From the NCBI GenBank assembly GCA_002710685.1, contig PALD01000065.1, forward strand, positions 58,062 through 122,061: DNA of 64,000 nt, given 5' to 3'. The notes under the pieces were generated by a model. The model worked only from the letters and a program-made list of their open reading frames with translations, had not been told where the DNA came from and searched no databases. The position numbers were made by a program, and so were the translations under genes. This DNA is from Cytophagaceae bacterium. Lineage in GTDB: Bacteria > Bacteroidota > Bacteroidia > Flavobacteriales > Flavobacteriaceae. Shown here one piece after another: positions 1-9,765 of the stretch. Each line of letters begins with the position of its first letter. Position 1 is the stretch's first letter.

Positions 1-845
1 TAAGTCGTGATAATGATAATGGCCCTAATGCGGGAGAAGGATCTCTTAAATTAATCGACAATGACCTAAGCACAAAATTCCTGGCTCCTGGATTTCCCCA
101 GGAATTCTGGATGCAACAAAATTTTGCACAGAGCACGGTTGCAAATAAATACACAATAACATCAGGTAATGATGCACCAGATAGGGACCTGAAGTCATGG
201 AAACTCCTTGGGTCAAATGATGAAGTAAACTGGGACACCCTTGATCAACGTACGGATCAAGTCTTTACTGATAGGAATTTTACCCGAGAATTTGATTTTG
301 ACAACAATCAAGGTTATAGATATTACCGCATTGAAGTATTGGCAAATAACGGCAGTACACTGATTCAGGCAAGTGAGTGGAGAATGCTACGTCTTGAACT
401 CCTGGATTTTGGCCCTACTGACTTTACACTTAATGCAACCATTGAGGTAAGCCGCGAAAATAGCGGTGGTGCTGACGGTGCAGAAGGTTCTAAAAAAGCT
501 ATTGACAATGATGTGAATACTAAATTCCTCGTAGGTGGTTTTCCTGACACTATGTATATGCAGCAAAACTTTGAAGCTGCGGTAACTGTTAATGAATACA
601 GGATAACTTCTGCAAATGATGCACATGAACGTGACCCCTTGAGCTGGACACTTTCTGGCTCAAATGATGGTAGTACCTGGGTGGAGCTTGACTCTAGGTC
701 TAATGAAGATTTTCCTGATTTCTTTCAAGAAAGAACATTCTTAGTAGATAATGACCAGGCCTATCTTCATTACAGATTAGATATAACAGAGAATAACGGA
801 AGTGATGCCATGCAATTGGCAGAATGGAGATTGTACGGTAATTAA
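1..845 (+). CDS. Secreted protein with tandem F5/8 type C-like domains (5' truncated)
   Basis: The reading frame is open from base 3, so the gene starts outside the window and only about 280 C-terminal residues are seen. They form two imperfect repeats of about 130 residues, each with an SRD/SRE start, an (I)DND..TKFL segment, a Y.ITS.NDA..RD..SW.L.GSND core and a final EWR(L/M). That is the pattern of F5/8 type C (discoidin-like, galactose-binding) modules, which usually bind glycans at the end of secreted carbohydrate-active or surface proteins. The missing N-terminal part could be a catalytic domain or a surface glycan-binding lipoprotein. A strong terminator follows at once. Its position before a SusC gene suggests, but does not prove, a link to the same glycan locus. 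Confidence 0.75.
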   Translation, partial: SRDNDNGPNAGEGSLKLIDNDLSTKFLAPGFPQEFWMQQNFAQSTVANKYTITSGNDAPDRDLKSWKLLGSNDEVNWDTLDQRTDQVFTDRNFTREFDFDNNQGYRYYRIEVLANNGSTLIQASEWRMLRLELLDFGPTDFTLNATIEVSRENSGGADGAEGSKKAIDNDVNTKFLVGGFPDTMYMQQNFEAAVTVNEYRITSANDAHERDPLSWTLSGSNDGSTWVELDSRSNEDFPDFFQERTFLVDNDQAYLHYRLDITENNGSDAMQLAEWRLYGN

Positions 846-1207
846 AATAAGTATTTAGTTTTAGTTTTTCAAATTTTGCTAAAGCCCCAAGATATGTTTA
901 AAACATACTTGGGGCTTTTTATTTAACACACTTTAAAAACGTAAATCATACGTTTCTAGAAGAATTTTCATGGTTTAGTACCATTTGTTGATATGAAATC
1001 AACAAATAATATCGCAATTCAATACTTTATTTTTGACAAAAACTTAATGAAAATTCAATATATCGCCAAAATCATCAATTTATTAACTGTATTTTTTACG
1101 TTTAATTTTAATTTTCGCAATTCTTAAAAGGATACTTTTTCTAAGTAAATCGATTGACTAAGTTTAATAATACATTAACGGAGTGTTAACTTTTCAATTT
1201 TAATTAG
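846..1207 (+). promoter_or_regulatory. Intergenic region upstream of PUL 1 susC with inverted repeats
   Basis: These 362 bases hold no gene. After the terminator there is a 7-bp inverted repeat (938-955) and an exact 10-bp inverted repeat ATTTGTTGAT/ATCAACAAAT at 983-1007 with a 5-base loop. A TATTTTTG at 1028-1035 fits the Bacteroidota -7 consensus TAnnTTTG, but no convincing -33 TTG lies at the right distance. The large inverted repeat ends about 20 bases upstream of this -7 candidate, which would suit an operator. The rest is AT-rich leader for susC. Confidence 0.4.
883..920 (+). terminator. Rho-independent terminator after the F5/8C-domain gene
   Basis: The arms AGCCCCAAG and CTTGGGGCT are exact complements and extend, with small mismatches, through the ATATGTTT/AAACATA part to give a stem of about 16 bp, followed by a run of T. 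It separates the truncated gene from the next transcription unit. Confidence 0.9.
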
Positions 1208-4200
1208 ATGGAAAAACTAATTCAACTAAAACTGAAAAGGCAAAGTAGGGCTATTCATTTTATCCTTAAACGAAATCGTTGTCGGCATGCGATAATGCTT
1301 TTGATTATGGGTATCATGTGCTATAGCAATCATACCTATGCCTTTCAAGATCAAACAAATGACAAGGTTACGGTTACCGGTACAATAATGGGTCCAGATG
1401 GGATGCCATTACCCACCGTAACGGTTATTGAAAAAGGTACTAACAATGGTACTCAAAGTGACTTTGACGGTAACTATTCAATCGATGTAGCTGCAAATGC
1501 CACTTTGGTATTCAGTTATGTGGGCTTTAAAACCCTTGAAGTACCTGTAAATGGTCAAACTGACATTGATCCCAGCATGGAAGAAGATGTTGCTGGGCTT
1601 GACGAAATCGTTATCACGGGATACACCGCCCAGGATAAGAAATCAATCACAGGTGCAATATCAACCGTGACCAGTGAAGACCTGGAAAAGGTTCATGGAG
1701 GTTCTACCGTAAGCTCTGGATTAGCCGGTAAGCTACCCGGGGTAAGTTTCAGGATGCCAGATGGGCGCCCCGGCGCAAGTGCATCGATACAGATACGTAA
1801 TATGGGGACTCCCCTATATGTAATTGACGGAATACAACAGGATGAGGGGCAATTCAATAACCTTTCTCCTAATGATATTGCTAGTATTACCATCCTGAAA
1901 GATGCTTCAGCAGCTATCTACGGTGTTAGGGCAGCAAATGGTGTCGTGGTCGTAACTACTAAACGGGGCAAGAAAGGCACCAGGAATACCGTGAACGTGA
2001 ATGCGTATACCGGTTGGCAAAACTGGACACGTTTTCCTGAGACCGTAAACGATTCCTATCAGTATGTTTTGGCTCAAGCCGAAGCCGAAATCAATTCCTT
2101 TGGATCAACAAACATCACACAAGATGAGCTCGAAAAATACCGCACAGGTACTGACCGCGGTTATCAATCTTTTAACTGGAGGGATTTTATAGTCAAGAAA
2201 AATGCCCCATTGACCAATATCAATGTCAGCGCATCAGGTGGCTCTGAAAACATTAACTACTACTTATCATATACCAGTCTAGATCAAGAATCGGTACTAG
2301 GTGATGAATTTAAGTTTAACCGTAGCAATATTCAAAGTAATGTGGATGCTAATATCTCTAAGCGTCTCAAAGTAGGAGTACAAATAAACGGAAGGATTGA
2401 AAAAAGGGAAAATCCTGGAATCCCGGGAGCTGATGACTACTGGCTACCACGTTTTGCGATTTTGCGAAACCGTCCATATGAACGTCCCTATGCAAATGAC
2501 AATCCAGAATATCTCAATGACATAGGCCATAATGAGACAAACTGGGCACTGCATAATTATAAAATAGGTGGCTATCAACGTGACACATGGAGGGTATTAC
2601 AAACTAATTTTACTGCTGAATATGACATCCCGTGGGTTGATGGCCTTTCGGCGAAAGGCATGTATTCATACTACATTGCAGACCGTGTCCTTAATGGACA
2701 TGAATATACATACGAGGCTTACACCTATGACCCTAACGATGATACCTATACCGTGACCGGTGGTAGTACTAATCCATGGCGTGAGCGTAGAACCCGCAAA
2801 AACATCAGGAACATCTATCAAGGTCAATTACAGTACAAGCAAAAATTTGATGAACACAGTATAGATGCGGTATTTATCGCAGAACGTCAAGAAGCATTAT
2901 ATCTTGAGCAGTGGGTGCACTCAGTACCGGGCACAAATGAACTGCCCTTGATATATTTCTCAGACATGGATACCTATGATGATTACCAGGATGAGGATGC
3001 GCGTATAGGGTACATTGCCCGTTTGAGCTACAACTATGCAGACAAGTACTACCTGGAAGTATCAGGAAGACGTGATGCCTCATGGAAATTTGCCCCGTCC
3101 AAACGCGTGGGATACTTTCCGTCAGCTTCAGCTGGCTGGAGAATCACAGAAGAAAAATTTTTTAAGGACCTAATAGGAGAAAACAGCGTGCTGGACAATC
3201 TAAAAATCAGGGGATCCTATGGTGTCCTGGGGGATGACAATATCAACCTGGGGATCAACCCAGGTGACCCCAGGTATATAGGGCCTTATGATTACCTCAC
3301 CGGTTATGAATATAATGTAGGGACGGCCATATTCAATAACGAAGCTGTAATCGCTGCAAGAGACAAGGGCCAACCCGTCAATAACATTTCTTGGTTTGAG
3401 AGCAAGATTACGGATATAGGTGCTGACTTCTATCTTTTTGATAGTAAACTCTCTGGGACCGTAGATTACTTTTACCGTAAAAGAACAGGATTAAGAGGGC
3501 AAAAATTTGATGTGCTCACACCTGATGAACTTGGTTATAAACCACCAGAAGAAAATACTGAAAGTGATGCTGTATACGGCTTTGAAGGATCTCTTAGCTA
3601 TGCAGATAACATAGGTGATTTCAACTATAGTGTAACCGCAAATGGCTCCATCGCCCGAAGTAAGTTCTTGTCATCTTATAAACCAAGGTTCAAAAATTCT
3701 TATGACCAGTGGGATAATTCAAACAATTCTGACGGTGCTTCAAGAGCCCAGGATAGATACAATACTATCTTCTGGGGCTACACGGCAGTGGGACAGTTTC
3801 AATCCCAGGAGGAAATCGATAATTATCCTGTGGATATAGATGGACGTGGAAACAGCACTTTACTTCCCGGGGACATTATCTATAAAGATGAGAATGGGGA
3901 TAAAAGGATTGACGGCTATGATATTACACCAATTGGGTACAATAGCTACAACCCCTTGATAAACTTTGGCATGAGCATTAACCTATCCTACAAAGGGTTT
4001 GATTTTACTGCTGATTTTTCAGGTGCGTCTGGATTTTCCTGGAATCAAAACTGGGAACAACGTTGGGCCTTTCAAAATACAGGAGCCCTCAACAAGATCT
4101 TTCTGGACCGTTGGCACAGGGCAGACCCATTTGACGTAAATAGTGAATGGATCCCAGGTAAATATCCCGCCCTTAGATATAATGAAGGTGGACACAGTAA

Positions 4201-4459
4201 CTATAACAAGAACTCTACTTTTTGGTTACATAATGTCACATACCTAAAAGCAAGGACAATTGAGTTGGGCTATAACCTGCCCAAATCACTTTTGGACAAG
4301 ATCAGTGTTCAAAAATGTAGGCTTTATATCAACGGGTATAACCTTTTCTCCATTGATAATTTGTCAGAATATGGTGTCGATCCTGAGGTTGTTGATGAAA
4401 ATGGCCTACAATATCCACAGAACAGGTTTGTTAACGTGGGAGTAAACATCTCTCTTTAA
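1208..4459 (+). CDS. SusC/RagA-family TonB-dependent outer-membrane receptor
   Basis: 1083 aa, a normal length for SusC. A basic N-terminus with a hydrophobic segment (about residues 28-46) forms the signal peptide. Next come a carboxypeptidase-regulatory-like beta domain (about 54-125, VTGTIMGPDGMPLPTVTV and S.FDGNYSI), a plug domain with DEIVITGY and the SusC motif ...ILKDASAAIYGVRAANGVVVVTTKRGK (about 225-255), then a 22-strand barrel. There is no STN domain, so unlike the receptor of PUL 2 it should not signal to an anti-sigma factor. It imports oligosaccharides across the outer membrane together with the SusD lid encoded 12 bases downstream. The ligand is inferred from the locus (mannose-containing glycan), not from the receptor itself. 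Confidence 0.95.
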   Translation: MEKLIQLKLKRQSRAIHFILKRNRCRHAIMLLIMGIMCYSNHTYAFQDQTNDKVTVTGTIMGPDGMPLPTVTVIEKGTNNGTQSDFDGNYSIDVAANATLVFSYVGFKTLEVPVNGQTDIDPSMEEDVAGLDEIVITGYTAQDKKSITGAISTVTSEDLEKVHGGSTVSSGLAGKLPGVSFRMPDGRPGASASIQIRNMGTPLYVIDGIQQDEGQFNNLSPNDIASITILKDASAAIYGVRAANGVVVVTTKRGKKGTRNTVNVNAYTGWQNWTRFPETVNDSYQYVLAQAEAEINSFGSTNITQDELEKYRTGTDRGYQSFNWRDFIVKKNAPLTNINVSASGGSENINYYLSYTSLDQESVLGDEFKFNRSNIQSNVDANISKRLKVGVQINGRIEKRENPGIPGADDYWLPRFAILRNRPYERPYANDNPEYLNDIGHNETNWALHNYKIGGYQRDTWRVLQTNFTAEYDIPWVDGLSAKGMYSYYIADRVLNGHEYTYEAYTYDPNDDTYTVTGGSTNPWRERRTRKNIRNIYQGQLQYKQKFDEHSIDAVFIAERQEALYLEQWVHSVPGTNELPLIYFSDMDTYDDYQDEDARIGYIARLSYNYADKYYLEVSGRRDASWKFAPSKRVGYFPSASAGWRITEEKFFKDLIGENSVLDNLKIRGSYGVLGDDNINLGINPGDPRYIGPYDYLTGYEYNVGTAIFNNEAVIAARDKGQPVNNISWFESKITDIGADFYLFDSKLSGTVDYFYRKRTGLRGQKFDVLTPDELGYKPPEENTESDAVYGFEGSLSYADNIGDFNYSVTANGSIARSKFLSSYKPRFKNSYDQWDNSNNSDGASRAQDRYNTIFWGYTAVGQFQSQEEIDNYPVDIDGRGNSTLLPGDIIYKDENGDKRIDGYDITPIGYNSYNPLINFGMSINLSYKGFDFTADFSGASGFSWNQNWEQRWAFQNTGALNKIFLDRWHRADPFDVNSEWIPGKYPALRYNEGGHSNYNKNSTFWLHNVTYLKARTIELGYNLPKSLLDKISVQKCRLYINGYNLFSIDNLSEYGVDPEVVDENGLQYPQNRFVNVGVNISL

Positions 4460-4471
4460 AATTGTTATGAA

Positions 4472-6358
4472 ATGAAAAAATATATAATATTATTTATCAT
4501 ACCTCTTCTTTTCGCTAATTGCGAATCAGACGAAGAGTTTCTAGATAGGGAACCCACGGATATTTTATCTGAGGAACAAATCTATAATAACCCAGACCTT
4601 GTTGTTTCGGTATTAGCTGATTTATACAATAGATATTATGACTTTGGTACGGTAGAAGACTGGCCATCATTAGCCGGGTTCAACGTTGCCTTTTGGTCCG
4701 AAGCTGGTCGTTACGGTATATTTCAAAATAACGGATGGGGATATGGTGAATGGGGAACATGGGATTATACCTATATTAGGGAAATGAACCTTTTTCTTGA
4801 AAGGCTGGACCAATCTACAGAGCTAAGTGAAGCAGAATTGGCACGTTTTAAGGCAGAAGGAAGGTTCCTTAGGGCATCTTACTACTTTACGCTGGTCAAG
4901 CGCATGGGTGGAGTACCCTTGATATTAGAGTCGCAGAACTATGACTTTAGTGGTGACCCCACTTACTTACAATTTCCCAGGGAAACAGAAGCAGGTATCT
5001 ATGACTTTGTAATAAGTGAAATGGATGCCATAGTTGATGACTTACCTGCAGATGCCAACATAAAAGGGCGTGCCACGCAAGGGGCTGTGGTTGCTACTAA
5101 GGCCAGGGCAGCACTATATGCAGCTTCAATTGCTAAATATGGTCAAAGCACCCCCTCAGTTTCATTACCGGGAGGTGAAGTAGGTATCCCAGCTTCTCGT
5201 GCAGATGAATACTATACCACGGCACTTACGGCCGCACAGAGAATAATTAACGGCGAGGTTGGAAACTATGGCCTATATAATTCTAAACCGGACCTTTCTG
5301 AAAATTTTGCTTCCATTTTCTATGAAAAAAATCAAAATAATGAAGCCATATTTGTTGAGGATTTTAAGCTGCAAACCGATAAAAAGCATGGTTTCACCAT
5401 CTCTAATCAACCCCGTTACGGAGCTGAAGAAGAAGAGGGTGGCCGTATCAATCCAGCGTTAAGCCTAGTTCAATCATTTGAAACCCTTGATGGCCAGTAT
5501 AAACCATTGCCTATTAAGGATGGAGCTGGCAACCCTATATATTATGAAGACCCTGAAGATCTTTTTGCAGGAAGAGATGCACGCCTTGAAGGTACAGTCA
5601 TAGTACCTGGATCTACCTTTAAGAGCAAAGAAGTAGATATTTGGGCCGGTGTTCAACTAAGTGATGGTACGGTAATCAGTGGAGACCAGCGAGGACAGCG
5701 CAAGGAATTCCCTGGGTCCAACGGTCAAGAACAGGTTGTGGGTTTTGATGGCCCCATTGATGGTCAGGAATTCACAGCGCAAACAGGATTTTATATCCGT
5801 AAATATCAAGACCCTAAACCAGGGTCTGGTCAAAGGGGAACTCAAAGTGATGTCTGGTTCATTCGTTATCGCTATGCCGAGGTGCTTCTCAATGCCGCTG
5901 AAGCCGCATTTGAACTGGGGCAAAATGACGTTGCGGCAGGGTATATGAACCAAGTAAGGCAACGGGCAGGGATCACTACTGACCTCGTCCCAGGAGACAT
6001 AACCTTTGACAGGATTGCCCACGAACGCTTTGTTGAGTTTGCATTTGAAGGGTTACATTTTTTCGATTTAAAAAGATGGAGGATCGCACATCAAGTACTT
6101 GATGGTGTCCCCATGAATGCAGAAGATATTACAGAAAATATCGGTGATGCCACAAAGAGGTTGACACAGCCCTTTGGATTATGGCCATATAAGTATTTTA
6201 ACCCGGGCAACCCCAATGATGGCAACTGGTTGTATAAAATTGTCAAGCCCTCCAGGGTAACAGGCTCTGATAATTTTCGACTAGGAAATTACTATTCTGA
6301 AATAGGACAGGGAATTCTCAACAACAATCCACTTATTGTCAAGAACCCCAATCAATAA
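4472..6358 (+). CDS. SusD/RagB-family nutrient-binding lipoprotein
   Basis: 628 aa. The N-terminus has a lipobox ending LLFANC, so the protein is probably lipidated and carried to the cell surface. The start shows the SusD pattern (FLDREPTDILSEEQIYNNPD), TPR-like helices follow, and the C-terminal region contains RYAEVLLNAAEAAFELG, VRQRAGI and ERFVEFAFEGLHFFDLKRWR, all standard SusD/RagB signatures. It forms the glycan-binding lid on the SusC barrel. It sits 12 bases after susC and 12 bases before the DUF3823 gene, so the three are co-transcribed. Confidence 0.95.
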   Translation: MKKYIILFIIPLLFANCESDEEFLDREPTDILSEEQIYNNPDLVVSVLADLYNRYYDFGTVEDWPSLAGFNVAFWSEAGRYGIFQNNGWGYGEWGTWDYTYIREMNLFLERLDQSTELSEAELARFKAEGRFLRASYYFTLVKRMGGVPLILESQNYDFSGDPTYLQFPRETEAGIYDFVISEMDAIVDDLPADANIKGRATQGAVVATKARAALYAASIAKYGQSTPSVSLPGGEVGIPASRADEYYTTALTAAQRIINGEVGNYGLYNSKPDLSENFASIFYEKNQNNEAIFVEDFKLQTDKKHGFTISNQPRYGAEEEEGGRINPALSLVQSFETLDGQYKPLPIKDGAGNPIYYEDPEDLFAGRDARLEGTVIVPGSTFKSKEVDIWAGVQLSDGTVISGDQRGQRKEFPGSNGQEQVVGFDGPIDGQEFTAQTGFYIRKYQDPKPGSGQRGTQSDVWFIRYRYAEVLLNAAEAAFELGQNDVAAGYMNQVRQRAGITTDLVPGDITFDRIAHERFVEFAFEGLHFFDLKRWRIAHQVLDGVPMNAEDITENIGDATKRLTQPFGLWPYKYFNPGNPNDGNWLYKIVKPSRVTGSDNFRLGNYYSEIGQGILNNNPLIVKNPNQ

Positions 6359-6370
6359 AAAAGCAGTATT

Positions 6371-7045
6371 ATGAAATTTAAATATATAATAGCAATTATA
6401 GGGCTAACCTTCATTTTCACTTCATGTGAAATTGATAATTATGATGAGCCTGAAGCATTTTTTACTGGAAGCGTAGTCTATCAAGGAGAACCTATTAATG
6501 TAGGCGCTCAGGAAGTAAGGTTTCAATTATGGCAGTCAGGTTATGGTCTTTATGCCCCTCTTGATGTGCATCTGGATATAGATGGCTCCTTTAGTGGACG
6601 TTTTTTTAGCGGTGATTACAAGCTAAAATTCATCGATGGCCAAGGACCATGGCAGGCCACTTCAGATACAATCAACGTGACCATTAACGGCAATACTGAG
6701 ATGGACCTTGAAGTTACACCATACTATATGGTAAGAAATCCTCAATTCTCAGCCGCTGGAAATACCATAAACGGTAATGTTGCTATAGAAAAGGTAATTA
6801 CTGGTACAAATGGCAGGGATATTGAATTTGCCCGTTTGTATATAAATGATGGACAATTTGTATCAGACAATGGAGATTACAATATAGCTCAAGTTGATGC
6901 CTCGACAATTAGCGACACCTCTATTTCAGGGAGCGTATCAATCCCTGATGGATATAACAAGAACTCTATTTTTGCACGCATGGGTATAAAAATAGTAGGG
7001 GTTGAAGACCTTGTTTTTTCAGAGGTCGTCAAAGTCGATTTATAA
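6371..7045 (+). CDS. DUF3823 domain lipoprotein (SusE-position surface protein)
   Basis: 224 aa with a lipoprotein signal (FIFTSC). The sequence after the lipobox, with EPEAFFTGSVVYQGEPINVG, a VRFQLWQSGYG segment and F.GDYKLKF, matches the DUF3823 family: an N-terminal carboxypeptidase-regulatory-like sandwich and a second Ig-like domain. Such proteins occur directly after susC/susD in many PULs and probably help bind glycan at the surface, in the place of SusE/F. No catalytic residues are evident. A terminator follows within 25 bases, so the susCD-DUF3823 unit can be expressed apart from the enzyme genes downstream. Confidence 0.85.
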   Translation: MKFKYIIAIIGLTFIFTSCEIDNYDEPEAFFTGSVVYQGEPINVGAQEVRFQLWQSGYGLYAPLDVHLDIDGSFSGRFFSGDYKLKFIDGQGPWQATSDTINVTINGNTEMDLEVTPYYMVRNPQFSAAGNTINGNVAIEKVITGTNGRDIEFARLYINDGQFVSDNGDYNIAQVDASTISDTSISGSVSIPDGYNKNSIFARMGIKIVGVEDLVFSEVVKVDL

Positions 7046-7065
7046 TTAAGGGTGTAATCCTATAA

Positions 7066-7100
7066 GGGGGTAAAGAATAAACACACTTTACCCTCTTTTT
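7066..7100 (+). terminator. Terminator after the susC-susD-DUF3823 unit
   Basis: Arms GGGGGTAAAG and CTTTACCCTC form a 9-10 bp stem with a loop of about 10 bases, followed by five T. It may be a partial attenuator, making transporter genes more abundant than the enzyme genes that follow. Confidence 0.8.
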
Positions 7101-7210
7101 ATTATTAAAAGCATCGTGTTTAGGATTTTATTCAATATCCATTATAAAAAAATTGGCAAACCATAATTAATTCCATATTATTACTAAATCGTTTTATTAA
7201 ACTGTAACCA

Positions 7211-9712
7211 ATGACAAAAAGTACCGTATCATTAACCATTCTAGGTCTATTGATTTTTTTTACATCCTGTAAAAGTCAAAATTCAGAAACTCAACAGGAA
7301 ACAAAAAGAGAAATTGCTGGCAGCGCTCATTTACGGGCGCCCGCCTATCCTCTGGTGACCCACAATCCCAACTTCAGTATCTGGTCAATGACAGATAAAC
7401 TGAACGAGCAGCCCACAAAGCACTGGACAGGAAAAGACCAGAGCCTACTGGGCATCGTCAAGGTAGATGATAAATTCTACCGCTTTATGGGTAAGGACTC
7501 AAAAATATATGAGTCCGTATTGCCCACTTCTGACGAAGACACCTACACTGTTGCCTACAGCGAGCAGGAACCCACGGGTAAATGGACAACAACAGACTAT
7601 GATGATAGTTCATGGAAAAAAGGGGAAGCTCCCTTTTCAGATAATGAGACACTGGCAAAAACAGTATGGAGAAGCAACAACCTCTATTTCAGGAGAAGCT
7701 TTGACCTCGCAAATACTGATTATGAAAAACTGTACCTCAAACTGCGCCATGATGACAACGTGACCGTTTTTCTCAATGGCGATAAAATCTATGATGTAAA
7801 TGGATGGGATGATTCATTCAAGTTCATCCCCATCAAAGATGCAGTAAAGGGCAAGCTCAAGCCTACCGGCAATGTCCTTGCGGTACACATAAGGAACACG
7901 GCAGGAGGTCAATGGCTGGATGCCGGCCTTGCCACAGAAGCTAAGGTAGATAATGCCACCACTATTGAAGAGGCTGAGCAGACCAGCGTACAGGTAAGCG
8001 CAAATGAAACCCAATATAGCTTTACCTGCGGGGGTATCGACCTTACGGCAACCTTCACCTCCCCCCTCTTGATAGAAGACCTCAAGGTTTATGCACGCCC
8101 GGTGACATATCTTGACGTCCAGGCAACTTCTAATGATGAAACCACCCATGAGGTAAAAGTATACCTAGGCGCGTCTTCTGGCATCGCCACAAACATGCCC
8201 ACACAAGCGGTAGAAGCCGTACAATATGAAAAAAATGGCCTGGCCACACAGCGCGTGGGTACAACCGCACAGCCCGTTCTTGAGAAAAAAGGAGATGATT
8301 TAAGGATTGACTGGGGGTATTTCTATATTTCGTCCCCAGTAGAAAACACAACACAGTTCATCACGGGGGCTAAAGAAGCCATAGCTTCTTTTACAAGTGG
8401 GCAGATGAGTCCTTCAAGTTCGCTTCCGCAAAAAAACCTCATGCTCAACACCGTTGCTGACCTGGGCGAAGTATCAGGACCTAAGGACCAGCTTTTCCTT
8501 TTGGGCTATGATGAAGAAGAGGCCATCAATTACTTTGGCACCTCACTAAAGCCCTGGCATAAAAAAGAAGCTGAATCTTTTGACCAAATTTTGGCGAACG
8601 CCTATACTGAGCATGACGTGATAATAACGAAGGTCAAGGATTTTGACCAGAAGCTTTATGACGATGCCCTGGCCGCAGGTGGCGAGAAATATGCTGACCT
8701 ATGCGTATTGGCATACAGGCAGGCAATCGCAGCACATACCCTAGTTGAATCGCCTGACGGTGATATCCTCTTCCTTTCTAAAGAAAACAACAGTAACGGC
8801 TCCATCAACACGGTAGACGTGACCTATCCTTCAGCACCCTTGTTCCTGGTTTATAACCCAGACCTGTTGAAGGGCATGCTCAACGGTATCTTTTATTACA
8901 GTGAGAGCGGTAAATGGAAAAAACCCTTTGCAGCACACGACCTGGGGACGTATCCCATAGCAACCGGCCAGACCTACGGCGAGGACATGCCCGTTGAAGA
9001 AGCAGGCAACATGATTATCCTTACCGCTGCAATCGCACAGCAGGAAGGCAATGCAGATTATGCAAAAGAACACTGGGAGACCCTGACCATCTGGGCAGAT
9101 TTCTTGATGCAAAGTGGTTTTGATCCCGCAAATCAACTATCTACTGATGACTTTGCAGGCCACCTGGCACGCAACGCAAACCTTTCAATAAAAGCCATCA
9201 TGGCAATCGCATCTTACGGTAAGCTTGCAGACATGCTGGGCGAGAAGGAAACAGCTGACAAGTATACCGCTGCCGCAAAAGACTTTGCTCAAAAATGGGT
9301 AGGCCTTGCCAAGGATGGCGACCATTATGAGCTGGCATTTGAACAAGCAGGCACATGGAGCCAGAAATACAATATGGTGTGGGACGATATCCTTGACCTC
9401 AATATCTTCCCTGATGATATCACGGATACTGAAATCGCCTATTACCTGACAAAACAGAACAAGTATGGCTTACCGCTTGACAGCCGCAAGACCTACACAA
9501 AATCTGACTGGATCATCTGGACGGCCACCATGGCACCAGCGCAAGAAGACTTTAAAGCAATCGTAGCTCCTGTATGGAAGTTTGTTGATGAAACCCCAGA
9601 CAGGGTGCCGTTGAGCGACTGGCATGAAACCACAGATGGGCACAAAGTGGGCTTCAAGGCCCGCTCCGTAGTGGGAGGATACTTCATCAAGATGCTCAAG
9701 GACCAGAAATAA
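7211..9712 (+). CDS. Glutaminase-A-like secreted lipoprotein (DUF4964/DUF5127/DUF4965/DUF1793)
   Basis: 833 aa with lipobox FFTSC. After it, LRAPAYPLVTHNPNFSIW is the DUF4964 signature. A beta-rich DUF5127-type region follows; inside it (about residues 115-245) lies a jelly-roll-like insert (W.TTDYDDSSWKKGEAPFSD, YFRRSFDL, LRHDDNVTVFLNGD) resembling the sugar-binding domains of glycosidases. The C-terminal half is an alpha/alpha toroid (YRQAIAAHTLVE, NTVDVTYPSAPLFLVYNP, NLSIKAIMAIASYGKLADMLG, KYNMVWDD), the DUF4965/DUF1793 region. The family is named after fungal glutaminase A, but many Bacteroidota members sit in PULs and their true substrate is not settled. Here its neighbours suggest action on a glycan or glycopeptide. 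Confidence 0.8.
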   Translation: MTKSTVSLTILGLLIFFTSCKSQNSETQQETKREIAGSAHLRAPAYPLVTHNPNFSIWSMTDKLNEQPTKHWTGKDQSLLGIVKVDDKFYRFMGKDSKIYESVLPTSDEDTYTVAYSEQEPTGKWTTTDYDDSSWKKGEAPFSDNETLAKTVWRSNNLYFRRSFDLANTDYEKLYLKLRHDDNVTVFLNGDKIYDVNGWDDSFKFIPIKDAVKGKLKPTGNVLAVHIRNTAGGQWLDAGLATEAKVDNATTIEEAEQTSVQVSANETQYSFTCGGIDLTATFTSPLLIEDLKVYARPVTYLDVQATSNDETTHEVKVYLGASSGIATNMPTQAVEAVQYEKNGLATQRVGTTAQPVLEKKGDDLRIDWGYFYISSPVENTTQFITGAKEAIASFTSGQMSPSSSLPQKNLMLNTVADLGEVSGPKDQLFLLGYDEEEAINYFGTSLKPWHKKEAESFDQILANAYTEHDVIITKVKDFDQKLYDDALAAGGEKYADLCVLAYRQAIAAHTLVESPDGDILFLSKENNSNGSINTVDVTYPSAPLFLVYNPDLLKGMLNGIFYYSESGKWKKPFAAHDLGTYPIATGQTYGEDMPVEEAGNMIILTAAIAQQEGNADYAKEHWETLTIWADFLMQSGFDPANQLSTDDFAGHLARNANLSIKAIMAIASYGKLADMLGEKETADKYTAAAKDFAQKWVGLAKDGDHYELAFEQAGTWSQKYNMVWDDILDLNIFPDDITDTEIAYYLTKQNKYGLPLDSRKTYTKSDWIIWTATMAPAQEDFKAIVAPVWKFVDETPDRVPLSDWHETTDGHKVGFKARSVVGGYFIKMLKDQK

Positions 9713-9722
9713 TTTTTTATCA

Positions 9723-9752
9723 GCCCGCATCAAAACCATTGATGCGGGTTTT
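9723..9752 (+). terminator. Terminator after the glutaminase-like gene
   Basis: CCCGCATCAA and TTGATGCGGG are exact 10-bp complements around a 4-5 base loop and are followed by six T. It argues that the next gene does not start at the in-frame TTG/ATG at 9739/9742, which lie inside the stem, but at 9766. Confidence 0.9.
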
Positions 9753-9765
9753 TTATACACTGCAC

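Noticed and set aside
9739..9765. Upstream start (TTG/ATG) for the TIM-barrel-like protein.
   Set aside because: These codons lie in the stem and tail of a strong terminator and spoil the signal peptide; ATG 9766 is far better.
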